Part shown: positions 53,513 to 62,071 of the stretch, one piece after another
Layout of the letters: each line of letters starts with the position of its first letter
Numbering within the stretch: the first letter of the stretch is position 1
Assembly: GCF_019308285.1 (NCBI RefSeq)
Contig: NZ_WWEM01000039.1
Span: forward strand, 1 to 64,000
Length of the DNA stretch: 64,000 nucleotides
Reading direction: 5' to 3'
Source: Flavobacterium quisquiliarum
GTDB taxonomy: Bacteria > Bacteroidota > Bacteroidia > Flavobacteriales > Flavobacteriaceae
Translations under genes and position numbers: made by a program
The notes under the pieces: model-generated
Told to the model about the DNA's origin: nothing
Databases searched by the model: none
The model's input: only the letters and a program-made list of their open reading frames with translations

Positions 53513-54490
53513 CTAAAAATCTGCATCAAATGAAATTTTCTGAGCATCACTGTCATTGTTCATGACACCTGACTTTTGATACTCCGCAACACGTTTTTCA
53601 AAGAAATTAGTTTTTCCTTGAAGCGAAATCATGTCCATGAAATCAAATGGATTGGCTGATCCGTAAACACGCTCACATCCTAATTCAACCAAAAGTCTAT
53701 CGGCAACAAACTCTAAATACTGTGTCATTAAACCAGCATTCATACCAATTAAACTTACCGGAAGAGACTCAGTTACAAACTGTCTTTCGATATCCAATGC
53801 ATCAACAATAATTTCTTTAATTCTTTCTTTTGGCACTTTGTTTACCAAATGATGATTGTGCAAGTGAACTGCAAAATCACAATGTACACCTTCGTCACGA
53901 GAAATCAACTCATTAGAGAAAGTCAAACCTGGCATTAAACCACGTTTTTTCAACCAATAAATAGAACAGAAAGCACCTGAGAAAAAGATTCCTTCAACAG
54001 CAGCAAAAGCAATAAGTCTTTCAGCAAACGAATCAGACTCGATCCATTTTAAAGCCCATTCTCCTTTTTTAGCAATTGCAGGGAATACTTCCAAAGCATT
54101 AAACAATTCTGTTTTTTCAGCTTCATCTTTAACGTAAGTATCAATCAATAAAGAATACGTCTCACTGTGAATATTCTCCATCATGATTTGAAATCCGTAG
54201 AAAAACTTCGCTTCAGCATATTGAACTTCATTTACAAAGTTCTCAGCCAAGTTTTCATTTACGATTCCATCAGAAGCTGCGAAGAATGCCAAAATATGTT
54301 TGATGAAATATCTTTCATCATCATTTAATTTGTTATTCCAGTCTGTCAAATCTTGGTGCAAGTCAATTTCTTCGGCAGTCCAAAAACTTGCTTCCATCTT
54401 TTTGTACCATTCCCAAATATCATGATGTTTAATCGGAAAAATAACGAAGCGGTTTTTATTTTCTTGTAATATTGGTTCGATTTGTGACAT
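53513..54490 (-). CDS. nrdB: Ribonucleoside-diphosphate reductase, beta subunit
   Basis: 325 residues, the ferritin-like radical-generating subunit. Iron ligands are visible in MMENIHSETYSLLID (Glu/His), EGIFFSGAFCSIYW and ISRDEGVHCDFAVHLHN. The Tyr that carries the radical should be the one in SETYS or nearby. Class Ia form. It is upstream of nrdA and probably first in the pair. About 335 bp of spacer separates it from the DUF3109 gene. Confidence 0.96.
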   Translation of the reverse strand: MSQIEPILQENKNRFVIFPIKHHDIWEWYKKMEASFWTAEEIDLHQDLTDWNNKLNDDERYFIKHILAFFAASDGIVNENLAENFVNEVQYAEAKFFYGFQIMMENIHSETYSLLIDTYVKDEAEKTELFNALEVFPAIAKKGEWALKWIESDSFAERLIAFAAVEGIFFSGAFCSIYWLKKRGLMPGLTFSNELISRDEGVHCDFAVHLHNHHLVNKVPKERIKEIIVDALDIERQFVTESLPVSLIGMNAGLMTQYLEFVADRLLVELGCERVYGSANPFDFMDMISLQGKTNFFEKRVAEYQKSGVMNNDSDAQKISFDADF

Positions 54491-54825
54491 GACAGATTCT
54501 GTTAATTTTTGTATTGAATTTTGCGCTTAAACAAGCAGTACAAAGATTGTCAATTAACGGGAAAAATGAAAGGCAAACTTATTCACAATCTGCTGTAGTT
54601 TTTAACAACGCTAAAAATTGCGATATTTTTCAGACAATAATTAATTATTTGTAAATGAGATATTTAAAACTCGGAAATCTTCGGAAACAGCCGTAAAATA
54701 TAGACTTTTAAATATAAAATGCAAGTAATTTTTAATAGTTTTCAAAAAAGATTTTTTGAGTTAAAAGTTTATTTTTTTGAGTTAAAAATATGTAGTCAAA
54801 AAGACTATATAACGGATAGGTATTT
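54491..54825. other. Intergenic region upstream of nrdB
   Basis: 335 bp. Twin units ATTTTTTGAGTTAAAA occur at 54751-54766 and 54771-54787. The frame at 54719-54919 is A/T-rich with no domain and overlaps the DUF3109 gene antisense, so I do not call it. No riboswitch or terminator is evident. Confidence 0.5.
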
Positions 54826-55395
54826 TTATGAATTTTTAAGCTCTTCGGCTACTTTTTCCAGCTCCATATACCAATCCTCACCAAAACGACGAATCAACGC
54901 TTCTTTGACAAATTTGTAAACAGGAACTTCCAATTCCTTTCCTAAAGAACAAGCATCATCACAAATATCCCATTTGTCATAATTAACTGCTGCAAATTCT
55001 GTGAAGTCCTTTACACGAATTGGGTATAAATGACAAGAAACTGGTTTTTTCCAGCTTACGATTCCTTGGTTATAAGCCTGCTCAATACCACAAAGTGCCG
55101 TTTTCCCATCAAAAATTACATAGGCGCAATCTTTATTATCGATAAGTGGTGTTTCAAGATCTCCATCGGTTCCTTTAACCCACGTTCCCTGTGCTTCGAT
55201 CGCTTCGATTCCTTCCTTTCTTAAAAAAGGCTTTACTTTTGGGTAGATTTCTTCTAAGATTTTAGTTTCAGCCTCATTCAAAGGCGCGCCCGCATCTCCA
55301 TCAACACAACAAGCTCCTTTACAAGCAGACAAGTTGCACACAAATTCTTTCTCCAGAATATCCTCTGAAATAATAGTTTTACCTAACTGAAACAT
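54826..55395 (-). CDS. DUF3109 family protein
   Basis: 189 residues from the ATG at 55395; a 23-residue hydrophobic extension upstream is not typical. The Cys-rich start CNLSACKGACCVDGDAGAPL and later C residues in NKDCAYV, TALCGIEQA, VSCHLYPIR and WDICDDAC match DUF3109. It may bind iron or zinc, as in YkgJ-type clusters. Function unknown. It is cytosolic and single. Confidence 0.87.
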   Translation of the reverse strand: MFQLGKTIISEDILEKEFVCNLSACKGACCVDGDAGAPLNEAETKILEEIYPKVKPFLRKEGIEAIEAQGTWVKGTDGDLETPLIDNKDCAYVIFDGKTALCGIEQAYNQGIVSWKKPVSCHLYPIRVKDFTEFAAVNYDKWDICDDACSLGKELEVPVYKFVKEALIRRFGEDWYMELEKVAEELKNS

Positions 55396-55456
55396 GATAT
55401 TAAAATACTCTAATTTATAAAGTGCAAAGATAGTCAAAGAAAGCAGATAAAAAATG

Positions 55457-55574
55457 TACCGCAAAGATTCGCAAAGGTTTCTCGCAAAGATTCACAGAGA
55501 ATAATTCTATTTCTACTCTTTTATAATTTAAACTTCGCGAATCTTTGCGGAAAATTTTTGCGAAACTCTGTGGC
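55457..55574. repeat. Interleaved inverted repeat between DUF3109 and marC genes
   Basis: CCGCAAAGATTCGCAAAG on the left pairs with CTTCGCGAATCTTTGCGG on the right. A second motif (CTCGCAAAGATTCACAGAG) pairs with the other right arm (TTTGCGAAACTCTGTGGC). The two pairings cross, unlike a simple hairpin. The rest of the 318-bp gap contains a TACTTTTG box (55673-55680) that could be the marC -7 element. Confidence 0.7.
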
Positions 55575-55713
55575 AAAAAACACAATTGTTACAAATATCA
55601 CTTTTTTAATACATAAAACATGTTTTTATAACAAAAATACATATTAGAGAAAAAACACCTAACTTTATTATTTACTTTTGCAGCAGTTTTTAAACGCTTA
55701 AAATCAAAATGAT

Positions 55714-56292
55714 ATGTTAGAAATCGACTTCAAAGAAATCATTACTGTCAGCATGGTACTTTTTGCCGTAATTGATATTGTAGGTTCCATCCCAATTATT
55801 GTGAATTTAAGAGCTAAAGTAGGCCATATAGAATCTGAAAAAGCTTCTATTGTTGCCGGAGCTATTATGATTGTTTTTCTTTTTGTTGGGGAAGGCTTAC
55901 TAAATCTCATCGGTATTGATGTCCATTCATTTGCCGTTGCAGGATCCTTTGTGTTGTTTTTTCTGGCTTTGGAAATGATTTTAGGAATTCGAATTTATAG
56001 AGACGAAGAACCAGGTTCTGCTTCTATTGTGCCATTGGCTTTTCCATTAATTGCAGGAGCAGGAACTATGACTACTTTATTGTCGCTTCGTTCTCAGTTT
56101 CATACTATTAATATTATCATTGCCATTTTACTCAATATCATATTGGTTTACATTGTTTTGAAGTCTTCTAAGAAAATCGAAAATTTACTGGGAGAAAATG
56201 GACTTGGAGTGGTTCGCAAGACATTTGGCGTGATACTTTTAGCAATTGCTGTTAAATTATTCGCCGCTAATGTTAAAGGTTTGTTTGTCTAA
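55714..56292 (+). CDS. MarC family integral membrane protein
   Basis: 192 residues with six predicted membrane helices. Family features are FAVIDIVGSIPII at helix 1, FVLFFLALEMILGI, and AFPLIAGAGTMTTLLSL. MarC-family proteins were once linked to antibiotic resistance and the link was later withdrawn; the transported compound is unknown. It has its own possible -7 box (TACTTTTG at 55673-55680). The next small gene follows 109 bp downstream. Confidence 0.9.
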   Translation: MLEIDFKEIITVSMVLFAVIDIVGSIPIIVNLRAKVGHIESEKASIVAGAIMIVFLFVGEGLLNLIGIDVHSFAVAGSFVLFFLALEMILGIRIYRDEEPGSASIVPLAFPLIAGAGTMTTLLSLRSQFHTINIIIAILLNIILVYIVLKSSKKIENLLGENGLGVVRKTFGVILLAIAVKLFAANVKGLFV

Positions 56293-56401
56293 AATTTATT
56301 TTTATACTTTTACCCCATAAAATTTCTAAAATACAACTTTAAGACATTTTTTAAACCTTAAAGTTTTACTTTATTATTTTAGACCAAACAGAAATAATCT
56401 T

Positions 56402-56605
56402 ATGAAAATTTTTACTTCAATCTTAGTGCTTTTAGCATTGGCTTTAATCGTTTTTAATATTACGTTATTAGACTTTAAAAACCCTTTTCAAGGAGATAGT
56501 ATGGTAGCTTTTATTGGAATAGCCGCTTCATTTTGCGCCGTTTTGATTCTTTTGATTTTTAGAATCTCAAAAAGAATCGAGGAGAAAATGAATGAAAACA
56601 GATAA
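56402..56605 (+). CDS. Small two-helix membrane protein
   Basis: 67 residues. Helix 1 is ILVLLALALIVFNITLL and helix 2 FIGIAASFCAVLILLIF. Its last codons overlap the start of the FAD protein by 14 bp, so translation is probably coupled. No domain is recognised. A positive tail (RISKRIEEKMNENR) should stay in the cytoplasm. Confidence 0.8.
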   Translation: MKIFTSILVLLALALIVFNITLLDFKNPFQGDSMVAFIGIAASFCAVLILLIFRISKRIEEKMNENR

Positions 56606-57212
56606 TATGTTTGATGTTTTAATCATAGGCGGTGGCGTATCGGGAATATCTTGTGCTCTTGTCTTAGGATCTGCAAAAAATAAAGCTTTTGTGACCGATA
56701 AAAAAATCGGAATTTTTACGCATCAAAAAACTTCTTCTCTGCAAGAAGCAATTTTTTATAATGCTTACGGCATTACACCGGGCAAATTAGGCTCTGAATT
56801 ACTTACAGAAAGCACGCAGGATCTAGCCTCGACTTATCCTCATATTGAACAGATTCCAAATGAAAAAGTAATTAAAGTAGAAGGAACTTATCCTGAATTT
56901 ACTGTCACTACTAATAAAAACTCCTACCAAACAAAAAATATCGTTGTGGGAATTGGTTCTGCCAATACTTTTGACATTGAAGGCTTAATGCAATATATTG
57001 AACCTCATAAAAAAGCACTTCCAGAAAAACAGCGTATTCAGTTAAAAAATGAAGATCATAAAGTTGCTGACGGTATTTACGTTATCGGCACTTTAGCAGG
57101 TTGGAGAAGTCAGCTGGCAATTGCTGCCGGAAGTGGCGCTGCAGTCGCAACAGATATTCTTACTTTATGGAATAACGGCGTACAGACTCACGCTCATGAT
57201 AGCATTCGATAA
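56592..57212 (+). CDS. Short FAD-dependent oxidoreductase (thioredoxin reductase-like)
   Basis: 206 residues. FAD-binding GGGVSG at 13-18 (VLIIGGGVSGISCALVLG) and the late motif DGIYVIGTLAGWRSQLAIAAGSGAAVATDIL match the FAD domain of thioredoxin reductases. The NADPH domain and the CxxC pair are absent. Length is about two thirds of TrxB. The start at 56592 overlaps the previous gene; an ATG five codons later is an alternative. Its role and electron donor are unknown; a lone FAD module may need another protein. Confidence 0.83.
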   Translation: MKTDNMFDVLIIGGGVSGISCALVLGSAKNKAFVTDKKIGIFTHQKTSSLQEAIFYNAYGITPGKLGSELLTESTQDLASTYPHIEQIPNEKVIKVEGTYPEFTVTTNKNSYQTKNIVVGIGSANTFDIEGLMQYIEPHKKALPEKQRIQLKNEDHKVADGIYVIGTLAGWRSQLAIAAGSGAAVATDILTLWNNGVQTHAHDSIR

Positions 57213-57214
57213 AT

Positions 57215-57832
57215 CTATTTTTTGAATTGCACTTTATTATATTTTGGTAATGGAGGTAAAGGCATTAATAATGTATCAGTATGCATTGAAAAAGCTATTA
57301 TCGCTTTCTTTTTTTTAGCAAAAGAGAGAGTGTCTCTCATCTTTTCATATTTTCCCTCAACCTGATTTACTTTTAAAGTAACGTACAATTTCTTTATAGC
57401 CGAATCTATATTATTGCTTTTTTTAAAATAATACTGATAATATTTTTCTTCGTTGTTAAAATAAACAACTTTTAACCTAAACATTGGAGAGCTTTCCATA
57501 CAGCCATCTTGCTTATAAGAGTGCACAAGAGCTTTATTTTCGTCTATTTCAGGCAAAAACTTCAATAAATCATTTAATAATTTCGAATCAATCTTCGAAT
57601 GAAAATAAACTTCATTTTTATTAGGAGAGAATTCACACACATAACTTTGATTATCTCCCTCTAAATTTAGAATGGAATATAATTTTGGCTGAATGTAAAA
57701 TTCCCCTTTAAAAGATTCTGTAGGGTACTTTAAATCCCAATTGTAACATATCAACTCAACACTTCTAATATCTTGCTGATTTGAAGAACATCCAAAAGTT
57801 AAAAAGATCAAAACTATCAGAAGCTTATTCAT
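57215..57832 (-). CDS. Hypothetical lipoprotein
   Basis: 205 residues with lipobox FGCSS (Cys about 15). The mature part has beta-rich, Tyr-rich sequence (KYYQYYFKK) with no recognised domain. It converges with the FAD protein, 2 bp apart. It may form a short operon with the two genes downstream in the same direction, but a 37-bp gap precedes it. Confidence 0.75.
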   Translation of the reverse strand: MNKLLIVLIFLTFGCSSNQQDIRSVELICYNWDLKYPTESFKGEFYIQPKLYSILNLEGDNQSYVCEFSPNKNEVYFHSKIDSKLLNDLLKFLPEIDENKALVHSYKQDGCMESSPMFRLKVVYFNNEEKYYQYYFKKSNNIDSAIKKLYVTLKVNQVEGKYEKMRDTLSFAKKKKAIIAFSMHTDTLLMPLPPLPKYNKVQFKK

Positions 57833-57869
57833 TTAATATTGATTAGTTTCTTTTAATAAGTTTCAACTA

Positions 57870-58187
57870 CTACTTAACAGAAACAATTTCTGTTACTTTT
57901 ATATGGTTCTCGTCGTCGGTTTTCCATTTTTCTCCTTTTACAGCAACTACATCTCCAATTTTTAATTGTTTATAGTTTTGAGGCCCGCCAACATTTACAA
58001 TACTGATTGTGGCGAAATATACTTCTTTAGTATCTGTTGTAATTTTTGCGGTGTAACCGTCTTTTCCTCCTTCTATAGATTCTACTTTTCCTGAAATTGG
58101 AGCATTGGAATCATTTTTCATAGTGTTGCAAGAGATTACGAAAGCCATTATAACTGCTAGTAAAGTTATTCTTTTTAGATTTTTCAT
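57870..58187 (-). CDS. Small lipoprotein, OB-like
   Basis: 105 residues. The lipobox FVISC marks the Cys at about 20. The mature domain (ISGKVESIEGGKDGYTAKIT ... IGDVVAVKGEKW) has the repeated beta-strand look of an OB-fold, which is an inference. Short repeat sequence ('accgcgaagttcgcaag', 58200-58218) lies upstream. Confidence 0.75.
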   Translation of the reverse strand: MKNLKRITLLAVIMAFVISCNTMKNDSNAPISGKVESIEGGKDGYTAKITTDTKEVYFATISIVNVGGPQNYKQLKIGDVVAVKGEKWKTDDENHIKVTEIVSVK

Positions 58188-58276
58188 ATATTTTAGTTTA
58201 ACCGCGAAGTTCGCAAGGGTTTATGCTAGGTTCGCTAAGTTTTATTTTAAGTTTATATTATTTTCTTTTCCAAGAT

Positions 58277-58642
58277 TCATGCCAGCCGAATACAGCTTCC
58301 CGCAATAACTTTTAGATTATTTTCAAATTGTTTCCATACTCTGATGTATTTGAAGACACCGTTTATTGGAGTTGTTTCGTAAGTTCCTTTTAATGAAATG
58401 GTAACAGCAACTACAGCCGAATCATCAATGATATTAATAATTTGATCCGAAGCTTCCAAAGAATCAATTTTCATTTTACCTGAGCGATACGAATTCAAAT
58501 CAAATTCTTTAGTTATCGTTTGTCCGTCTGGAAGATTGAATAATAAATCATCGTGAAGAAAGGTTTCCAAAGCTGTAACATCCGAATTCTTAATAGCAGT
58601 TAGAAGCTCAACTTCTGTATTAATAACGGTTTCTATTTTCAT
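58277..58642 (-). CDS. NTF2-like / DUF4440-type protein
   Basis: 121 residues without a signal peptide. It shows the DUF4440 pattern: TEVELLTAIKNSDVTALETFLHDDLLF near the start and YIRVWKQFENNLKVIAGSC at the end. It is only distantly related to the secreted NTF2-like proteins at 15.6-17.6 kb. A cytosolic ligand-binding or enzymatic role is possible. It lies 16 bp after the S41 protease gene on the same strand. Confidence 0.82.
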   Translation of the reverse strand: MKIETVINTEVELLTAIKNSDVTALETFLHDDLLFNLPDGQTITKEFDLNSYRSGKMKIDSLEASDQIINIIDDSAVVAVTISLKGTYETTPINGVFKYIRVWKQFENNLKVIAGSCIRLA

Positions 58643-58658
58643 GATATAAAAATTGATT

Positions 58659-60236
58659 TTATTTCTTCGGATTGAGAATGGTTTTAATCATGGCATCATC
58701 TTTTAAGATCACATCATAATAGTACAATTCTCCAAACAATTGTCGTGCAAATTCAGCCGTAATATAGCGATTTACTAATGCTTTGGTCTTGTCTAGTTTT
58801 AAATCTAAACCAGTCAACAAAATGTAGTTTTTAAACTTTTTAAAGTACACATCTGAATTCTTCATTTTAGCCAAAAACGTATTGAAATTATCTCCTGCAA
58901 AAGCATTTCTATCTTTGTCCAATTCTTCAAAAACAAAATGCCCGACAATTCCTGTCTGCAATAAATAGCCTACATTTTCATTTCCGTGCTCTGCTTCCAT
59001 CGGAACAAAAACATCAGGAACAATTCCGCCGCCACCATAAACGATTTTACCTTTTGGTGTTTTGAATTTTAACGAATCGGCTACTTTTATACTATCTTTA
59101 GCATACAATTCTCCCGTCGTAATTCTGGATTCAGATTCTTTAAAATAATCTTCATTCCCTTTTTTATAAGGCTTTTGAATTGATCTTCCTGTTGGTGTGT
59201 AATAACGTGCTACAGTCAAACGAACAGCAGAGCCGTCGTTAAAATCCATTTCTCTTTGAACTAAACCTTTTCCAAAAGAACGTCTTCCTACTATTGTACC
59301 GCGATCATTATCCTGAATTGCTCCAGCTAAAATTTCACTCGCAGAAGCACTGTTTTCATTAATTAAAACATACACTTTTCCGGTTTCAAAACTTCCCGCT
59401 TTTGTAGCAAATGTTTTATCGATAGAACCATTTTTACTTTTTGTAAAAACAATCAATTGTTTGTCTTTTAAAAATTCATCTGCAATTGCAATTGCTTCTT
59501 CCATATAACCACCACCATTATCACGAAGATCAATTACAAGCGACTGAATTCCTTTTTGTTTTAATCTCGTTAAGCCTGTTTTGAATTCGTTAAAAGTAGT
59601 TTCTGCAAAACGATTTATCTTGATGTAACCGACATTATTTCCAATCAGTAAAGAAGCATCAACGCTCTTAATTGGAATAACATCTCTTTTTACTTTAAAT
59701 TTTAATTTTTTCTGTTCTGATTTTCTAAAAACCGTCAATTCGATTTCAGATCCCTGCAAACCTTTTAATTTTGAAAACAAACTATCTGAAGGCAGTTTTC
59801 TTCCGTACAATTTAGTTTTTCCGGCAAATAAAATTCGGTCTCCCGATTTCAGTCCCGCTTTCGCTGAAGGGCCGTTTTCAATTGGTTTTATAATGGCAAC
59901 CGAATCTTTATACATATAAAAATTGATCCCAATTCCAACGAAATCCCCCTTCATGCTTTCTGCAACCTCAGCCTGTTCGCTTGGCGGAATATAAACCGAA
60001 TGCGGATCTAATTTGGAAAGAATATTATCTACAGTAAGATTAACAATAGAGTCTGTATTGATGCTGTCAACGTATTCATTATTGATAAAATCAATCAGTT
60101 TGTTGAGTTTGGTTTTAGAGTAATTTTTAGCCAAAAGCTGATCATCGGCTGGAGCATTCATAAGGCTTCCAACAACCGTTCCCAGAGCAAAGGTTGCTCC
60201 GATTATTATGGGTAAATATTTCGAATTAAATTTCAT
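58659..60236 (-). CDS. S41 family C-terminal processing peptidase
   Basis: 525 residues. An N-terminal signal or anchor (IIIGATFALGTVVGSLM) is followed by a PDZ domain (about 95-165, AGLKSGDRILFAGK) and the S41 protease domain (about 190-350). The catalytic Ser is in NENSASASEILAGA and the Lys in GRRSFGKGLVQ, a Ser-Lys dyad. It should act in the periplasm on C-terminal tails of proteins. It overlaps nothing and begins right after the dCMP deaminase stop. Confidence 0.93.
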   Translation of the reverse strand: MKFNSKYLPIIIGATFALGTVVGSLMNAPADDQLLAKNYSKTKLNKLIDFINNEYVDSINTDSIVNLTVDNILSKLDPHSVYIPPSEQAEVAESMKGDFVGIGINFYMYKDSVAIIKPIENGPSAKAGLKSGDRILFAGKTKLYGRKLPSDSLFSKLKGLQGSEIELTVFRKSEQKKLKFKVKRDVIPIKSVDASLLIGNNVGYIKINRFAETTFNEFKTGLTRLKQKGIQSLVIDLRDNGGGYMEEAIAIADEFLKDKQLIVFTKSKNGSIDKTFATKAGSFETGKVYVLINENSASASEILAGAIQDNDRGTIVGRRSFGKGLVQREMDFNDGSAVRLTVARYYTPTGRSIQKPYKKGNEDYFKESESRITTGELYAKDSIKVADSLKFKTPKGKIVYGGGGIVPDVFVPMEAEHGNENVGYLLQTGIVGHFVFEELDKDRNAFAGDNFNTFLAKMKNSDVYFKKFKNYILLTGLDLKLDKTKALVNRYITAEFARQLFGELYYYDVILKDDAMIKTILNPKK

Positions 60237-60668
60237 TTACTCTTCTAAGTCAGGAATATGCTGTACTTCTACCCCTGCTTTTATTAAAAATTGAATTCCA
60301 GAATCATCGCGATATCCATCTTTATACACCACTCTTTTTATCCCCGACTGGTGTATTAATTTACTGCATTCTTTGCAAGGCGAAAGCGTAATATATAATG
60401 TTGCCCCTTCACAAGATTGTGTTGATCTTGCTACTTTCAGGATAGCATTTGCTTCGGCATGTAAAACATCCCAGCGTGTTAAGCCTTCTTCATCTTCACA
60501 GCAATTTTCAAATCCGGATGGCGTTCCGTTGTAACCGTCAGAAATAATCATTCGGTCTTTTACGATAATAGCACCAACTTGTTTTCTTTTACAATAAGAA
60601 AGCTGACTCCACTCTCTTGCAATTCGAAGATACGCTTTATCGTATTTATTCAATTTTTTTACTTCCAT
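60237..60668 (-). CDS. dCMP deaminase
   Basis: 143 residues of the cytidine/deoxycytidylate deaminase fold. The zinc site is visible: HAEANAIL supplies His and the catalytic Glu, and SPCKECSKLI supplies two Cys. The N-terminal KQVGAIIVKDRMIISDGYNG is the nucleotide-binding part. It turns dCMP to dUMP. It lies directly upstream of the S41 protease gene, with the HupE-like gene 5 bp upstream. Confidence 0.92.
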   Translation of the reverse strand: MEVKKLNKYDKAYLRIAREWSQLSYCKRKQVGAIIVKDRMIISDGYNGTPSGFENCCEDEEGLTRWDVLHAEANAILKVARSTQSCEGATLYITLSPCKECSKLIHQSGIKRVVYKDGYRDDSGIQFLIKAGVEVQHIPDLEE

Positions 60669-60673
60669 TTATT

Positions 60674-61267
60674 TTATCTGTTCCAAATCGGACTTTCGAT
60701 AATCATTGGAATTACAACTCCAATAACAAAAGCCGACATTACCAGTGCCCAGTCGCGTTTTGAAAAACGAAAAACGGTTTGCACTATATATGATATTATT
60801 AAAACCACAAAAACCACTACGAGTTGTGCAGCTTCAATCCCTAAGGCAAACTCTCCCAAAGGTAACAATTTTGATGTTGCAGATCCTCCTAAAATTGTTT
60901 TGAAATAATTAGAAAAACCTAAACCATGAATAATACCAAAGAATAAAGTTATAAAAAATACCAGATTTACACTATCATTTTTTGAAGTCTTTCCAGCTGT
61001 AAATAAATGATACAGAGCCGTTATTAAAATCGTAATAGGAATTAAGAACTCGACCAGATTAACTTTTATAGTTACTATGCCGTAAACCGAAAGAATTAAA
61101 GCCAATGTATGTCCAATTGTAAACAACGAAACCAATAGAAAAATTCTTTTCCAGTCCTTAAATAAATATGGAACAGTTAGGGCGATTAAAAAAAGAACGT
61201 GGTCGTAGGCATGAATATCCAAAACGTGTTTTAATCCTATTTGAAAATAAATCCAAAATTGTGACAT
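60674..61267 (-). CDS. HupE/UreJ-like membrane protein
   Basis: 197 residues with five to six predicted helices. The start IGLKHVLDIHAYDHVLFLIAL and IGHTLALILSVYG contain the conserved His residues of the HupE/UreJ family, whose members are nickel or cobalt transporters or of unknown function. No urease or hydrogenase gene is in the window. It is the first gene of a compact operon HupE-like-dCMP deaminase-S41 peptidase-NTF2-like. Confidence 0.85.
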   Translation of the reverse strand: MSQFWIYFQIGLKHVLDIHAYDHVLFLIALTVPYLFKDWKRIFLLVSLFTIGHTLALILSVYGIVTIKVNLVEFLIPITILITALYHLFTAGKTSKNDSVNLVFFITLFFGIIHGLGFSNYFKTILGGSATSKLLPLGEFALGIEAAQLVVVFVVLIISYIVQTVFRFSKRDWALVMSAFVIGVVIPMIIESPIWNR

Positions 61268-61434
61268 AGGTGTAATATAATTAAATAATTAGGGGCTGTA
61301 AACTTACGATTAATTTTCAAAATTAAAGATTTAGGCTATCAAATCCTTCAATAAAAATAAGTTAAATTTTATGAGAAATTTAAAATCAATAATTTAAAAA
61401 TAGGATTATATTTGTTCTTTAAAACTAATTAATT

Positions 61435-61866
61435 ATGCCATTTTCAGAATTATTTGATAACGAATTCAAACAAAGAAACAGAGGTCATTTCTCTGCAATT
61501 GTGCGTGTTGCTTTTGCTGACGGAAAAATAAGCCCAGAGGAACAGGAATTTTTGAATAAAATTGCTTCTACATTACAAATTTCAGACGAAGAATATAAAG
61601 AAATCCTTGCCGATCCTTGGAAACATCCTATAAATCCTCCTTATTTATATACACAACGTTTAGAGCGTTTGTATGATCTAGCCAAAATGGTTCATGTAGA
61701 TCACCATTTAGGAGACAAACAAGAAGTAATGTTAGTTCGTATGGGACTTGCTTTAGGTTTTACTCCAGGAAACGTAAACTACATTGTTTCAAAAGCATTA
61801 TCTCTTGTGGATCAGAAAGTAGATTTAGACACTTTCTTATTTGAAATGGAGAATATGAATAAATAG
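61435..61866 (+). CDS. TerB-like protein
   Basis: 143 residues, mostly helical. VAFADGKISPEEQEFLNKIA and the second half HHLGDKQEVMLVRMGLALGF fit the TerB/DjlA N-terminal fold that binds metal. Linked to tellurite resistance by name only; there is no ter cluster here. A TATATTTG -7 element is at 61407-61414, upstream of the ATG. It ends at the composite inverted repeat. Confidence 0.85.
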   Translation: MPFSELFDNEFKQRNRGHFSAIVRVAFADGKISPEEQEFLNKIASTLQISDEEYKEILADPWKHPINPPYLYTQRLERLYDLAKMVHVDHHLGDKQEVMLVRMGLALGFTPGNVNYIVSKALSLVDQKVDLDTFLFEMENMNK

Positions 61867-61932
61867 TATTCAGTAGTCAGTTTTTAGTGTTCAGTTTATA
61901 ACTGATGAAAAATTGAAACGAAATTTAATTAT

Positions 61933-61965
61933 AAACCCGACAGGTTTTGAAAACCTATCGGGTTT
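61933..61965. terminator. CCCGACAG-family terminator
   Basis: Arms AAACCCGACAGGTTTT / AAAACCTATCGGGTTT, followed by GTTGTTTTTAAT. Ends terB on the plus strand. Confidence 0.85.
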
Positions 61966-61998
61966 GTTGTTTTTAATCCTAATGATCTTGAAACCAAA

Positions 61999-62031
61999 AA
62001 ACCTAACAGGTTTTTAAAACCTGTTAGGTTT
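61999..62031. terminator. AAACCTAACAGG terminator
   Basis: Arms AAACCTAACAGGTTT / AAACCTGTTAGGTTT with a short A/T loop. Probably the fbp terminator on the minus strand, as a run of A precedes it on the plus strand. Confidence 0.8.
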
Positions 62032-62071
62032 GCGTAGTGACTGAACACTAAAAACTGACTACTGAATACTT

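Larger units (their letters stand above)
61865..62070. repeat. 30-bp perfect inverted repeat enclosing two hairpins
   Basis: AGTATTCAGTAGTCAGTTTT... (61865-61894) is perfectly complementary to 62041-62070. Two further hairpins lie within: AAACCCGACAGGTTTT type (61933-61965) and AAACCTAACAGGTTTT type (61999-62031). It begins at the terB stop and ends 1 bp before the fbp stop. A diverged outer arm of the same kind is at 28284-28355. Confidence 0.9.
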
